Origin: Arthrobacter sp. 24S4-2
GTDB lineage: Bacteria; Actinomycetota; Actinomycetes; Actinomycetales; Micrococcaceae
Length of the DNA stretch: 64,000 nucleotides
NCBI RefSeq assembly: GCF_005280255.1
Contig: NZ_CP040018.1
Span: forward strand, 4,154,001-4,218,000
Reading direction: 5' to 3'
The notes under the pieces were generated by a model. That model searched no databases. It was given only the letters and a program-made list of their open reading frames with translations, and was not told the DNA's origin. Below, in pieces: positions 16,118 through 24,927 of the stretch. Every line of letters starts with the position of its first letter. Within the stretch, counting starts at the first letter, position 1. Position numbers and translations under genes: made by a program.

Positions 16118-17013
16118 TTAGGAGTAGTTGAGGCTGAGCAGCAGAACCTTCAGCTGGGCGTACCGTTCGCTCGCCATCCAGGCTCTTGCCGCGTCGGGCG
16201 TCGCGAAGACGGGCTGCCTTTCGACGTCGAACACAACGTAGGCGGACATCACCCCGTTGGGTAACGGAATCTGGTTGGTTCCGGAGCCGGTCTGTGTCGG
16301 AAGGAACTCCTGGGCCAGCCGCACGTCCATGAAGTAGTAGGAGGCACTGTCCGCCGGCTCCGTGGACTCTGTGGGCTCCGGCATCCCGGGATAAGGGACG
16401 GGCAGGATCTGGTCAGAGGCGAAGCCAAACTCGGCAGGGTGCCCTGACGCGTCGGTGATCCCGGGCACGGGCGCGTGGTCGAGAACAGTACGCTTGACGC
16501 TGCCCCCCGCCCCGTCGCCGTACATCCCGCTGAGGACCCGGGCCACCTCGGCCCCGGAACCGTCAAGGACCACCGCGGACACGGAACCGGCTTTGGCTTC
16601 CTCAGCCAGGTAGGGACCCTGTTCCGTCCGGACGCTCCACCCTTCGGGTAGGTGAAGGAGAGGTGGCCGTCGGGGAACACGAATTTACTGCCCGGTGTGG
16701 CCTCCGACGGCGTTGCGGTCGGTGATGCCGATCCGGTGACGGTGGCGGCCGGTGCGGGCACCGGGTTCACCGGACCGAGGTTGGTGGCAGTCAGCACACC
16801 CGCGGTGACGGCGGCCGCAGCCAGGGTGATCACGCCGGCGAGCCGGGCGCGCCGCAGCCTGCGCTCCGCGAGCGACGTCTCATGCACCGGGAGGCGGTCG
16901 CTGAACGCGGCGGATCCGGACATCATCCTGCGAAGGGCCGCTTCGCCATCCGGTGCGGAAAGATCGTCGCGCACCGGATCAGTTGCGGAAATCAAGTTCT
17001 TGAGCGGATCCAT
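16118..17013 (-). pseudogene. Membrane-anchored partner of the ECF sigma factor, single-base frameshift
   Basis: ATG 17013 follows the sigma-factor stop by one base (TGAAATG). The product has a cytoplasmic N-terminus of about 70 residues (MDPLKNLISATDPVRDD), one membrane helix (LAGVITLAAAAVTAGVLTA, about 73-92), a Ser/Pro/Thr linker and an extracytoplasmic domain. The frame breaks at about 16640-16642: LSFTYP is followed in another frame by WSVRTEQGPYLAEEAKAGS, and one G appears missing from a G run. The rest reads open to TAA 16118, about 298 residues in all. The arrangement suggests an anti-sigma or target protein, but I see no ZAS zinc motif. The break may be a sequencing error. Confidence 0.72.
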
Positions 17014-17014
17014 T

Positions 17015-17524
17015 TCAGGCACCCATCCTCTGTGTGATCGTGTCGGCGCCCGCAGGCATCTGTTTCCGGAACGCAGCCCGTGCCCGGTGCAGGCGGACCT
17101 TGGCAGCGGACTCGCTGCACTGGAGCACACCTGCGATCTCCGCCATGCCCAGCCCGTCCCAGTAGGCCAACTGGAGAATGTCACGGTCCTTCTCCCGCAA
17201 CCCGGCCATGGCGTCCTGTACCGCAAGGTTCTCGGATCCGTCCCCGAACCGCAGCACCGCCGTGGCCCGCAGTTTCTCCTGCAGGGCCCGCTGGCGGTCA
17301 CGGCTTCGGTAGGCGTTACCGATCAGGTTTCGGGCCACGGTGAGCAGCCAGGCGGCATCCGTCCGCGGTTCATCGCTCCATTTCTGCCACACCACCCGGA
17401 AAACGTCCGACGCGATTTCCTCCGCCACTTCGGGGGATTCCACCCTCCGGCGCACGAACCTGAAAACGGCAGGATAACTGTCTTTGTGTATGGCTATGAA
17501 TGCCAGTTCACGCTCGGAAAGCAC
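17015..17524 (-). CDS. ECF-family RNA polymerase sigma factor
   Basis: 169 residues, starting at GTG 17524 behind GGGGGA. Region 2 covers about residues 8-75 (FRFVRRRVESPEVAEEIASD, then TDAAWLLTVARNLIGNAYRS); region 4 covers about 105-155 (LREKDRDILQLAYWDGLGM, the helix-turn-helix AEIAGVLQCSESAAKVRLHRAR). It directs RNA polymerase to a small regulon. The next gene encodes a membrane protein coupled to it. I could not find a convincing ECF -35/-10 pair upstream to argue for autoregulation. Confidence 0.9.
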   Translation of the reverse strand: MLSERELAFIAIHKDSYPAVFRFVRRRVESPEVAEEIASDVFRVVWQKWSDEPRTDAAWLLTVARNLIGNAYRSRDRQRALQEKLRATAVLRFGDGSENLAVQDAMAGLREKDRDILQLAYWDGLGMAEIAGVLQCSESAAKVRLHRARAAFRKQMPAGADTITQRMGA

Positions 17525-17637
17525 GGTATCCCCCTGATAACTAGTGTCCTGAGCCGCACGTTATCTGTATTGTTTCCGGCCCGCACGCGGCGGTTACCCA
17601 TGCCGCAAACTTTCGGCTGATGCCTGGGTGTCCGTCG

Positions 17638-18459
17638 TCAGGTGACCCGGCCCTGACCAGCTTCCCGGTCCAGGACGAGGGCGTACTGGGCCAAGGTCCA
17701 CAGATTGGAAACGGTCCAGTAGATCAGGACGCCGATGGGAAAAACGATGCCGCCCACACCGAAGACGAGCGGCAGGATGTACAGGATCACTTTCTGCTGG
17801 CGCATGATCGGATCCGCCATAGTGTCATCGGATATGTTCCTGGCCATGATCATCTTCTGCGTGATGAACTGCGCGGCCGTCATGGCGAGGATCATCATGA
17901 TGGCCAGCACCGGGACCGCAGCTGGGTCCCCGCCGCCGTGGAGCATGGATGCGGACAGCGGGGCGCCGAAGACGCTCGACTGATCGAACTGGAGGGCTTG
18001 CGCGTGGCTCATCGCTCCGATCCCTTCGCCGCGGCCGGCCGCTGTGCTGATGCCGGACAGCACCTGGTAGAGGGCCAGGAAGAACGGCGTCTGGATCAGC
18101 ACGGGCAGGCAGGCCGAAAACGGGTTCGTGCCGTGTTTCCTGTACAGGGCCATCTGTTCCTGCGCCATGGCCTGGCGGGACAGCGGATCGGTCTTGCCCT
18201 TGTACTCTTCCTGGAGCTTCTTCAGGTCCGGCTGCAGGAGCCGCATACGGCGCTGGGCGTTGACCTGCTTGAGGAAGACGGGGATCAGGGCCGCGCGGAT
18301 GACCAGCACCAGCCCGATGATGGACAGCGTCCACGTCCAGCCGTCCGCCGCCGGCAGGCCGATGGCGCTCAGTCCATCATGGAACCCCACCATGATGGCG
18401 GACACCAGCCACTTGAACGGAAGCATGATTGCGCCAAAGAAGTCCACTGATTTCCCCAT
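17638..18459 (-). CDS. YidC/Oxa1-family membrane protein insertase (short paralogue)
   Basis: 273 residues with the 60KD_IMP insertase core. The first helix region is FKWLVSAIMVGFHDG, followed after the cytoplasmic loop (QVNAQRRMRLLQPDLKKLQEEYKGK, about 65-90) by the conserved NPFSACLPVLIQTPFFLALY, where the hydrophilic groove forms, and two more helices (about 175-240). It inserts membrane proteins with or without SecYEG. It is not beside rpmH-rnpA-jag, so it is probably the second YidC seen in many actinobacteria. It stands alone before the tRNA genes. Confidence 0.88.
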   Translation of the reverse strand: MGKSVDFFGAIMLPFKWLVSAIMVGFHDGLSAIGLPAADGWTWTLSIIGLVLVIRAALIPVFLKQVNAQRRMRLLQPDLKKLQEEYKGKTDPLSRQAMAQEQMALYRKHGTNPFSACLPVLIQTPFFLALYQVLSGISTAAGRGEGIGAMSHAQALQFDQSSVFGAPLSASMLHGGGDPAAVPVLAIMMILAMTAAQFITQKMIMARNISDDTMADPIMRQQKVILYILPLVFGVGGIVFPIGVLIYWTVSNLWTLAQYALVLDREAGQGRVT

Positions 18460-18543
18460 CCGTCAGGTGCTGCAAAGCTACGGCGAAACGGGCCGCTTGT
18501 CACGGTCGTGTCCTGCCTTTACCCACGGAGCCCTGGAAAACAG

Positions 18544-18575
18544 AAAAACCCCCGGAATCTCAAGGATTCCGGGGG
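18544..18575 (-). terminator. Rho-independent terminator after tRNA-Met
   Basis: On the minus strand, an 11-bp stem (CCCCCGGAATC / GATTCCGGGGG, 5-base loop) is followed by TTTTT. It starts about 10 bases after the tRNA 3' end. Confidence 0.85.
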
Positions 18576-18584
18576 CTTGTCCTG

Positions 18585-18658
18585 TAGCGGTGGGGAGGCT
18601 CGATCTCCCGACCTCACGATTATGAGTCGTGCGCTCTAACCAACTGAGCTACACCGCC
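18585..18658 (-). tRNA. tRNA-Met (anticodon CAU)
   Basis: 74 bases with a full cloverleaf: acceptor GGCGGTG / CACCGCT, D arm AGCTCAGTTGGTTAGAGC, anticodon loop CTCATAA in stem CACGA/TCGTG, and T arm with GATCGAGCC. The CAU anticodon and stem sequence match elongator tRNA-Met of actinobacteria better than initiator or tRNA-Ile2. CCA is not encoded. Confidence 0.93.
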
Positions 18659-18720
18659 ACGAATGAGAAAAACCTGCATCAAGCCGGTCAAAAACCGCCT
18701 TGACACAGGCCCTCATTCAG

Positions 18721-18792
18721 AGCCCCCCACCGGAATCGATCCGGTGACCTCGTTCTTACCAAGAACGCGCTCTACCACTGAGCTAGGGGGGC
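18721..18792 (-). tRNA. tRNA-Thr (anticodon GGU)
   Basis: 72 bases: acceptor GCCCCCC / GGGGGGC, D arm AGCTCAGTGGTAGAGC, anticodon stem CGTTC/GAACG with loop TTGGTAA (anticodon GGU), and T arm with GATCGATTCC. It lies 62 bases upstream of tRNA-Met on the same strand, and both probably share the terminator at 18544-18575. Confidence 0.92.
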
Positions 18793-19017
18793 AACGAGTA
18801 AATACTCTACCGGAAGATTCCCCTCCCAACAAATCGGCGGTGAGCCAGGTCTGCAATGGGGATATGTCCCCCGAAAAGCCCTGAAATCCGGGCCTACAAC
18901 GGCCCCGGACGGCTTCGATGCGGGCGCGACGGGCGCCTGGCTGTGCCGATGTGATGAATCCAACAACCACGGCGGCCAAGGCAGCAGTGCCGGCCCAAGC
19001 GGAAGTCGGCTTAAACG

Positions 19018-19048
19018 GAAAACGGGCCGGCTCGAAAGCCGGCCCGTT
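19018..19048 (-). terminator. Rho-independent terminator of the DEAD-box helicase gene
   Basis: 12-bp stem AACGGGCCGGCT / AGCCGGCCCGTT closed by a CGAA tetraloop, with TTTT following on the minus strand, 25 bases after the helicase stop. Confidence 0.87.
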
Positions 19049-19072
19049 CCTAGTGCCTGGTGTTGCTAGGGC

Positions 19073-21304
19073 TTACCACTTGCCCTTACGGTTGAAGCCG
19101 CCCTGTCCGCCTTCGTTGCCGTGGCGGGGCTTGCGTGAGCCGTCGCCGTGACCGCCGAAGCGGGAGTCACTGGCCTGGCCGCGGGTGGCGCCGCTGTCAG
19201 CGCCAACGGTGCGCTCCGAACGGTCGCTGTACGAACGGCCGCCGCGGTCGGCGGAGGAACGCTCGCCGTCGCTCTTGCGGAATTCCTTCTTGAACCCGCC
19301 GTTGCCCTTGAAGTTGCCGCCACGGTCTCCGCCGCCGGAGTAACCGCCGCGGTCGCCGCCACGGGTGCCCTGGTAGCCGCCACGCTCGCCGCCGCCACCG
19401 GACGGCTTGCGGCCGTTGTCCAGCTCCAGGTGGATCAGCTCGCCGCCGATCCGGGTGCGGGACAGGGCCTTGAGCTGGTCGGCGCTCAGGTCCGCCGGAA
19501 GCTCCACGAGGGAGTGGTCCGAACGGATGTCGATGCCGCCGATCTGGGCCGAGGAGATGCCGCCTTCGTTGGCAATGGCGCCAACGATGGAACCCGGCAT
19601 GACGCGCTGGCGGCGTCCGACGGCGATCCGGTAGGTGGCGTTGCCCTCAGTCAGGGTGCGGGTGGGGCCACGTGAGCCGAAGCCGTCCTTGGCGCGCTCG
19701 CGCTTCTGGAACTCGGGGGCAGCAGGCAGTTCCTTGACCAGGAGCGGCTGTCCGCCCTGCGCCATGACGGCCAGCGCGGCAGCGATCTCTGCGGCCGGAA
19801 CGTTGTGCTCTTCCTCGTAGGACGCGATCAGGTCGCGGAACGCTGCCACGTCTTCGGACTCGAGCGTCTCCGTGATGCGCTCGGCGAACTTGCCCAGGCG
19901 CAGCGTGTTGACGGTCTCGGCGGTGGGCAGGTGCATCTGCTCCACCGGCTGGCGGGTTGCCTTTTCGATGGAACGCAGCAGGTACTTTTCCCGCGGGGTC
20001 ATGAACAGCACGGCGTCTCCGCTGCGGCCTGCACGGCCGGTGCGGCCGATGCGGTGGACGTAGGACTCGGTGTCGTGCGGGATGTCGTAGTTGATCACGT
20101 GGCTGATGCGCTCAACGTCAAGGCCACGGGCCGCGACGTCGGTGGCCACCAGGATGTCGATGCGGCCTTCCTTCAGCGCATCGACAGTCCGTTCGCGCTG
20201 CTGCTGCGGGATGTCACCGTTGATGGCGGCAGCCTGGAAGCCACGGGACCTCAGCTTGTCCGCCAGGTCCTCAGTGGCCATCTTGGTGCGAACGAAGGCG
20301 ATGACGCCGTCGAACTCTTCAACCTCGAGGATGCGGGTCAGTGCGTCGAGCTTGTGCGGGCCCATGACCTGCAGGTAGCGCTGGCGGGTGTTCGCACCGG
20401 TGGTGGTCTTGGACTTCACCGAGATCTCAGCCGGGTTGTTCAGGTACTGCTTGGACATCCGGCGGATCTGGCTCGGCATGGTGGCCGAGAACAGTGCAAC
20501 CTGGCGGTCCGAAGGCGTCTGCTGGAAGATCTGCTCCACGTCTTCAGCGAAGCCCATGCGGAGCATCTCGTCGGCTTCATCCAGCACGAGGTACTGGAGT
20601 TCGGACAGGTCCAGCGAACCCTTGGAGATGTGGTCGATCACACGGCCGGGGGTACCGACAACAACCTGGGCGCCGCGGCGGAGGCCGGCGAGCTGGGGGC
20701 CGTAGGCGGAGCCGCCGTAGACGGGGAGGACGGTGAAGTCGTCAATGTGCTTGGCGTACGAGGTGAAGGCCTCGGCAACCTGGAGCGCCAGTTCGCGGGT
20801 GGGAGCCAGGACCAGGGCCTGCGTCTTGCGGGACGGGCCGTTGAGGTCGTGAAGCTCGGCCAGGCGGGACAGTGCCGGTACTGCGAATGCTGCAGTCTTA
20901 CCGGTACCGGTCTGGGCCAGGCCCACGACGTCGCGGCCTTCAAGGAGCAGCGGAATGGTGGCTGCCTGGATGGGTGAGGGCTTCTCGTAGCCGACATCCT
21001 GCAGGGCAGCGAGGACGCGGGGGTCGATGCCGAGGTCCACGAAGCGGATGCCTTCAGCTTCGGTGTCAGTTTCGCCGCTGGTCGGGTCAGCCTTGGGGGC
21101 TTCAGCCTTCGGGGCTTCTTCAGACTTCGGGGCTTCAGCCTTGGGTGCTTCTTCAGACTTCGGGGCTTCTTCAGCTACAGGCGCTTCCGCAGCGGCGGGG
21201 GCCTCGGTGAAAACAGGGGCAGCGCCGGCTACCGGGGTAGCGTTTTCGGCAGTGGTGTCGACGGTTGCGGCTTCGGCGGTGGCGTCGTTGTGATTTTCGG
21301 GCAT
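19073..21304 (-). CDS. DEAD-box ATP-dependent RNA helicase (DeaD/CsdA type)
   Basis: About 743 residues from ATG 21304; an alternative ATG lies at 21325. After an acidic Ala/Pro/Glu-rich N-terminus with repeated SEEAPKAEAPK units comes the helicase core: Q motif (PSPIQAATIP), Walker A AQTGTGKTA, PTRELALQ, DEADEML, SAT, then VATDVAARGLDVERI and HRIGRTGRAGRSG. A DbpA-like RNA-binding domain follows (about 555-625, RTRIGGELIHLEL), then a Gly/Arg-rich tail with RGG-type repeats. It unwinds RNA, typically in ribosome assembly and cold adaptation. The 5' leader is long and structured. Confidence 0.93.
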   Translation of the reverse strand: MPENHNDATAEAATVDTTAENATPVAGAAPVFTEAPAAAEAPVAEEAPKSEEAPKAEAPKSEEAPKAEAPKADPTSGETDTEAEGIRFVDLGIDPRVLAALQDVGYEKPSPIQAATIPLLLEGRDVVGLAQTGTGKTAAFAVPALSRLAELHDLNGPSRKTQALVLAPTRELALQVAEAFTSYAKHIDDFTVLPVYGGSAYGPQLAGLRRGAQVVVGTPGRVIDHISKGSLDLSELQYLVLDEADEMLRMGFAEDVEQIFQQTPSDRQVALFSATMPSQIRRMSKQYLNNPAEISVKSKTTTGANTRQRYLQVMGPHKLDALTRILEVEEFDGVIAFVRTKMATEDLADKLRSRGFQAAAINGDIPQQQRERTVDALKEGRIDILVATDVAARGLDVERISHVINYDIPHDTESYVHRIGRTGRAGRSGDAVLFMTPREKYLLRSIEKATRQPVEQMHLPTAETVNTLRLGKFAERITETLESEDVAAFRDLIASYEEEHNVPAAEIAAALAVMAQGGQPLLVKELPAAPEFQKRERAKDGFGSRGPTRTLTEGNATYRIAVGRRQRVMPGSIVGAIANEGGISSAQIGGIDIRSDHSLVELPADLSADQLKALSRTRIGGELIHLELDNGRKPSGGGGERGGYQGTRGGDRGGYSGGGDRGGNFKGNGGFKKEFRKSDGERSSADRGGRSYSDRSERTVGADSGATRGQASDSRFGGHGDGSRKPRHGNEGGQGGFNRKGKW

Positions 21305-21751
21305 AGGGGAGTTTTCCTCATCCATAGGGGGCCAGGCGGCACAACCCGAGGTGAGCGGAGCCGCAGTGCATGTGCCGTTTGGACGCCGGGCAGACATTGA
21401 CCGGCCGGTCACGTAGAAGTCCGGCGCTTTCGCAATCCCGTGGCAGGACTTCCCGCTGCATCTCTTGGCTGCTATCCCAGCAGTCTGTACAGCGTTTTCT
21501 TTAGCCGGCTCTCCCTATGAAAATGCCCGCATCGCTTGTGCGGGCCCCAACACTTGCCAGTCCTGCCTCAAAAATTGGGCAGGAATAAGGGATTTCCGGA
21601 GTGGGGGATATTTCAAGTGTAAGGCATGGTTCCGGGTTGTACTAACCCGGCGGCCACCCAGGGGCGGTGACGTTGCGCACATGGGCCCGCACAGCGGGCG
21701 CACATGGGCCGCGCAGCCCGCCCCCGGGAGGGTGGAACCGGGCCCGCCGAG
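21305..21751 (-). other. 447-base gene-free leader of the helicase gene with hairpins
   Basis: No gene is visible between the MOSC stop and the helicase start. On the minus strand, GCCCGCA / TGCGGGC (21525-21545) with a 7-base loop is followed by ATTTTC, a possible terminator of the MOSC transcript or an attenuator. A 12-base palindrome GACCGGCCGGTC lies at 21399-21410. Cold-shock DEAD-box helicases often have long leaders, so this may be an untranslated regulatory region. Confidence 0.4.
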
Positions 21752-22405
21752 CTAGACGCCCAGGCGCCGCTGCAGCTTCTCGAATTCCTCGTGGTACTCC
21801 GGCTGCAGGCGGATCTCCCCGTCCGCATCGGCATCACGCAGCGCTTCGATGTCCTCCAGGGTGGGATCACTGAACCACTTGCCGATCGTGACGCCGTGGG
21901 TGGGGACGAACAGCCGGTGGATATGGTCGCCGGCCTGGACACTTCCGGTCCTGATGACGCGGAGGTAGGTGCCGACGCGGCCCGCGTCGGTGAAACGCTT
22001 GACCCACTGGTGTTGGTCCATCCGGCGCTGGAACGTGGCGCAGGGAACACGGGGTGAGGTCACTTCGACTTCGACGTCAAGGCCGATCTTCCAGCGTTCG
22101 CCGATGACCGCACTAGTGGTCCCGATGCCCGCGACCCGCAGGTTCTCGCCGAACACTCCGGGCGGGAGCTCCCGCTGCAGCTCCGCCACCCAGTAGTCGG
22201 CGTCTTCCTGGGAGTACGCATACAGTGCCTGGTCAACGCCGCCGTGGTGGATCCGGCTCGCCTGGATGTCCCCGTGGAGGCCGAGCTTGTGGACCTTGAC
22301 CGGGCCGTCCACAGCACGCTTGTCGATGGCCGTGACGCCGACGCTCCCCTCGTCACTCAGAAGCTGGTGTACCCGGCAGACGGCAAGCACAGATGCGGTG
22401 TCCAT
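21752..22405 (-). CDS. MOSC domain-containing protein (YiiM-like)
   Basis: 217 residues. The MOSC fold covers about 20-175: VKVHKLGLHGDIQASRIHHGG followed by DQALYAYSQEDADYW, PPGVFGENLRVAG, then SPRVPCATFQRRM, where the conserved Cys may carry the sulfur or molybdenum-cofactor group. The layout matches YiiM-type proteins, which handle 6-N-hydroxylaminopurine-like substrates with Moco. It stands alone; the partner reductase is not in the window. Confidence 0.88.
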   Translation of the reverse strand: MDTASVLAVCRVHQLLSDEGSVGVTAIDKRAVDGPVKVHKLGLHGDIQASRIHHGGVDQALYAYSQEDADYWVAELQRELPPGVFGENLRVAGIGTTSAVIGERWKIGLDVEVEVTSPRVPCATFQRRMDQHQWVKRFTDAGRVGTYLRVIRTGSVQAGDHIHRLFVPTHGVTIGKWFSDPTLEDIEALRDADADGEIRLQPEYHEEFEKLQRRLGV

Positions 22406-22494
22406 GGCACCAGTCTAGGTTCTTCCGCCGCGATTCCGCGGGCACTGCCCGGACGGACCCGGCACCGGACCGTACGGGCGTCTTCCGCAGGGCT

Positions 22495-23169
22495 TCACGG
22501 ATCGAAGCGGTATCCCATCCCGGCTTCCGTGTGCAGGTGCCGCGGCTTGGACGGATCCTGTTCCAGTTTGCGCCGCAGCTGGGCCAGGTAGACGCGCAGG
22601 TACTGCGTCTCCTTCGCGTACGCCTGTCCCCACACCTGGGTAAGGAGCTGGTGTTGGCTGACAAGCTTCCCCGCGTTGCGCACCAGAAGTTCCAGGATGT
22701 TCCACTCGGTGGGGGTGAGGCGGACTTCCTGCCCGTCCCGGACCACCTTGCGGGCGGCCAGGTCCACCACGAAGTCGGCCGTCTCGACGGTGGGCGTCTC
22801 GCGCTGCCCGGGCGACCGCCGCGATGCCGCCCGCAGCCGTGCGAGGAGTTCGTCGAGGCCAAAGGGCTTGGTCACATAGTCGTCCGCCCCGGCGTCGAGG
22901 GCGTCCACTTTATCCTCGGAGGCGTGCCGGGCGGACAGGACGATGATGGGCACCGAGCTCCAGCCCCGGATCCCCCGGATGACGTCCACGCCATCCATGT
23001 CCGGCAGCCCGAGGTCCACCACCACGATGTCCACCGGATGCTGGGCGGCGAGCTTCAGCCCGTCGGCGCCAAAGCCCGCGGTGATGGCCTGGTATCCGTG
23101 GGCCCGGAGGTTGATCTGCATGGCCCGCGCCAGCTGGGCCTCGTCTTCGATGATGAGTACAAGGCTCAC
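22495..23169 (-). CDS. kdpE: KdpE-like OmpR-family response regulator
   Basis: About 225 residues from GTG 23169, whose first base pairs overlap the kinase stop (GTGA). The receiver domain (about 1-115) has the acidic pocket IIEDE, phospho-acceptor Asp52 in VVVDLGLPDMDG and Lys in TKPFG. A winged-helix DNA-binding domain follows (about 130-225: LTPTEWNILELLV, the QVWGQAYAKETQYLRVYLAQLR recognition region, GMGYRF). It closely resembles KdpE, the regulator of the high-affinity K+ pump, but no kdpFABC lies in the window. Confidence 0.87.
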   Translation of the reverse strand: MSLVLIIEDEAQLARAMQINLRAHGYQAITAGFGADGLKLAAQHPVDIVVVDLGLPDMDGVDVIRGIRGWSSVPIIVLSARHASEDKVDALDAGADDYVTKPFGLDELLARLRAASRRSPGQRETPTVETADFVVDLAARKVVRDGQEVRLTPTEWNILELLVRNAGKLVSQHQLLTQVWGQAYAKETQYLRVYLAQLRRKLEQDPSKPRHLHTEAGMGYRFDP

Positions 23170-24740
23170 GGCAGCGGCCCCTCCCACAGCGGCAGCGTGA
23201 CCACCATGGTCAGCCCGCCTCCCGGCGTCGGCTCCGCCCCCAAGGTGCCGCCCATCGCTTCGGTGAAGCCGTTGGCCACAGCGAGGCCCAGCCCGATGCC
23301 CACGTTGCGGCCGCCGTCGGTGCGCTGGGAGTCGTTCAGCCGCTGGAATGGCCGGAACATCTCCTGCACTGCCGCCGGGGCCACGCCCGAGCCACCGTCC
23401 ACCACCCGGAATTCGCTGGCGGGGCGGGTGCCCAGCGCGATCCCCTCCCCCGCCCGGGCTGTCAGCACCACGTCTGCTTCCGGTGCGTATTTGAGCGCGT
23501 TTTCCACGAGGTTGGCCACCACGCGTTCCAGCATGCCGGCGTCCGCCTCGATCCGGGGCAGGTTGGGCGGCATTTCCACCCGGATCCGGGTGGAAGGCAG
23601 CCCCCTCAGCGCGTCGGGCAGCACGTCTGCCCAGCCCAGCCCCCGGAGGAGCGGGTTGACTGAATCGGCCGTGATCCTGGACATGTCCAGGAGGTTGCCA
23701 ACCAGGTGGTCCAGGCGGTCCGCGGAGTCTTCGATGGTGGCGAGCAGTTCGCGTTCATCCTCCGGGGAAAACCGCACATCCTCCTGGCGCAGGCTGCTGA
23801 CCGCCAGTTTGATGCCCGCCAGCGGTGTCCGGAGGTCGTGGCTGACTGCCCGCAGGATGGACGTCCGCATTTTGTTGCCCTCGGACAGCCGCTGGTTGTC
23901 CTGCATGCTCGCCACCAGTTGCCTTCGCTCCAGGATGGCCACCAGGAACGCTCCGAAGGCGGCCAGCATCCGCTGGTGCTGTCCGGAGAACTGATGGCCG
24001 GCCGGCGGGCCGCCGTTGATCAGCAGGGTATAGCGGGAATCGACGGCGGCGGCGTGGTCCGCCGCGGCGTGCGTCACCGGCGGACTGGTCCCGGCGCTGG
24101 CGAGCACCGTCCATTCGGCGATGCCGGTGCCGGGACCGCGCCCGGGGGCCGCCTTCCGCGGTTCCCTCGGACCGCCAGGGGAACTGACTGCCACGAGCGT
24201 GACGGCCTCCACCCCCAGCCTGCTTCGGACCTTCTCGAGGAACGTCTCCAGGCTGCCGTCGGAACTCAGGATCCGAAGCGACAGCTCGCTCAGCGCCGTG
24301 GCTTCGGCTCCGGACCTGGCGGCCTCCTGCGCCCGGCGGGTGGCGAGGCCAACGGCCAGGGCCACGCTGCAGGCGACGGCCAGGAACACCAGCAGCGTGA
24401 AGAGCGTGGACGGATCGGCGATGGACAGCGAGCCCACGGGGTCGGCAGAGAAGTAGTTCAGCAGCGTCGTGCCAAGGACTGCAGCCACGACGGCGGGCCA
24501 GAAGCCTCCGATGGCGGCCACTGCCACGGCGACGGCCAGGTGCAGCAGCATGATGATGGCGAAGTTCCGGTAGCCCGCTAGCGTCACTCCGACTTCAACG
24601 GCGGGCGGCAGGACCACTGCCAGCACCATGCCCAGGACAAAGCGGCTCCACCCTATTCCCTGGACGGCCGAGCGTGCGGTCCCGGAACGGACGGGGCCGG
24701 AGCGCGCGGTGCCTGAACCGGCGGATTCAACTGCTGCCAT
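23166..24740 (-). CDS. Short KdpD-like sensor histidine kinase (DUF4118)
   Basis: 524 residues against about 890 for E. coli KdpD. The cytoplasmic KdpD and USP domains are absent. The protein starts with a basic, Gly/Arg/Ser-rich stretch, then a four-helix DUF4118 membrane module (about 34-132), a GAF-like segment (about 145-275) and the kinase core: H box ILRAVSHDLRTPLAG (His301), NLVENALKYAP, GGSGVAP and GIGLGLAVANGF. It is coupled to KdpE. Without the N-terminal domains, c-di-AMP binding through the USP domain is not expected, so the signal may differ from classic K+ sensing. Confidence 0.86.
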   Translation of the reverse strand: MAAVESAGSGTARSGPVRSGTARSAVQGIGWSRFVLGMVLAVVLPPAVEVGVTLAGYRNFAIIMLLHLAVAVAVAAIGGFWPAVVAAVLGTTLLNYFSADPVGSLSIADPSTLFTLLVFLAVACSVALAVGLATRRAQEAARSGAEATALSELSLRILSSDGSLETFLEKVRSRLGVEAVTLVAVSSPGGPREPRKAAPGRGPGTGIAEWTVLASAGTSPPVTHAAADHAAAVDSRYTLLINGGPPAGHQFSGQHQRMLAAFGAFLVAILERRQLVASMQDNQRLSEGNKMRTSILRAVSHDLRTPLAGIKLAVSSLRQEDVRFSPEDERELLATIEDSADRLDHLVGNLLDMSRITADSVNPLLRGLGWADVLPDALRGLPSTRIRVEMPPNLPRIEADAGMLERVVANLVENALKYAPEADVVLTARAGEGIALGTRPASEFRVVDGGSGVAPAAVQEMFRPFQRLNDSQRTDGGRNVGIGLGLAVANGFTEAMGGTLGAEPTPGGGLTMVVTLPLWEGPLP

Positions 24741-24927
24741 GGCTCCATCTTGGCATGGGTACTTGTACCCCGATTTTCGTTACCCGCACCTGCTTCCAGG
24801 TACTAGGCTGACTTAAGGTTTATGCCCGCTCTGTGTTGCCGTCCGGCCTGGCCGGACGGCGTTGCCGGGCGGCGGCCCGCCGCGGCGTGGCCGGTCACAG
24901 TTTCAGCATGGACAACCAAGGGGACCC

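Noticed and set aside
18713..18979. An 88-codon minus-strand frame covering tRNA-Thr
   Set aside because: It is a frame through the tRNA (its C-terminal VVERVLGKNEVTGSIPVGG is the familiar tRNA read-through peptide), not a gene.
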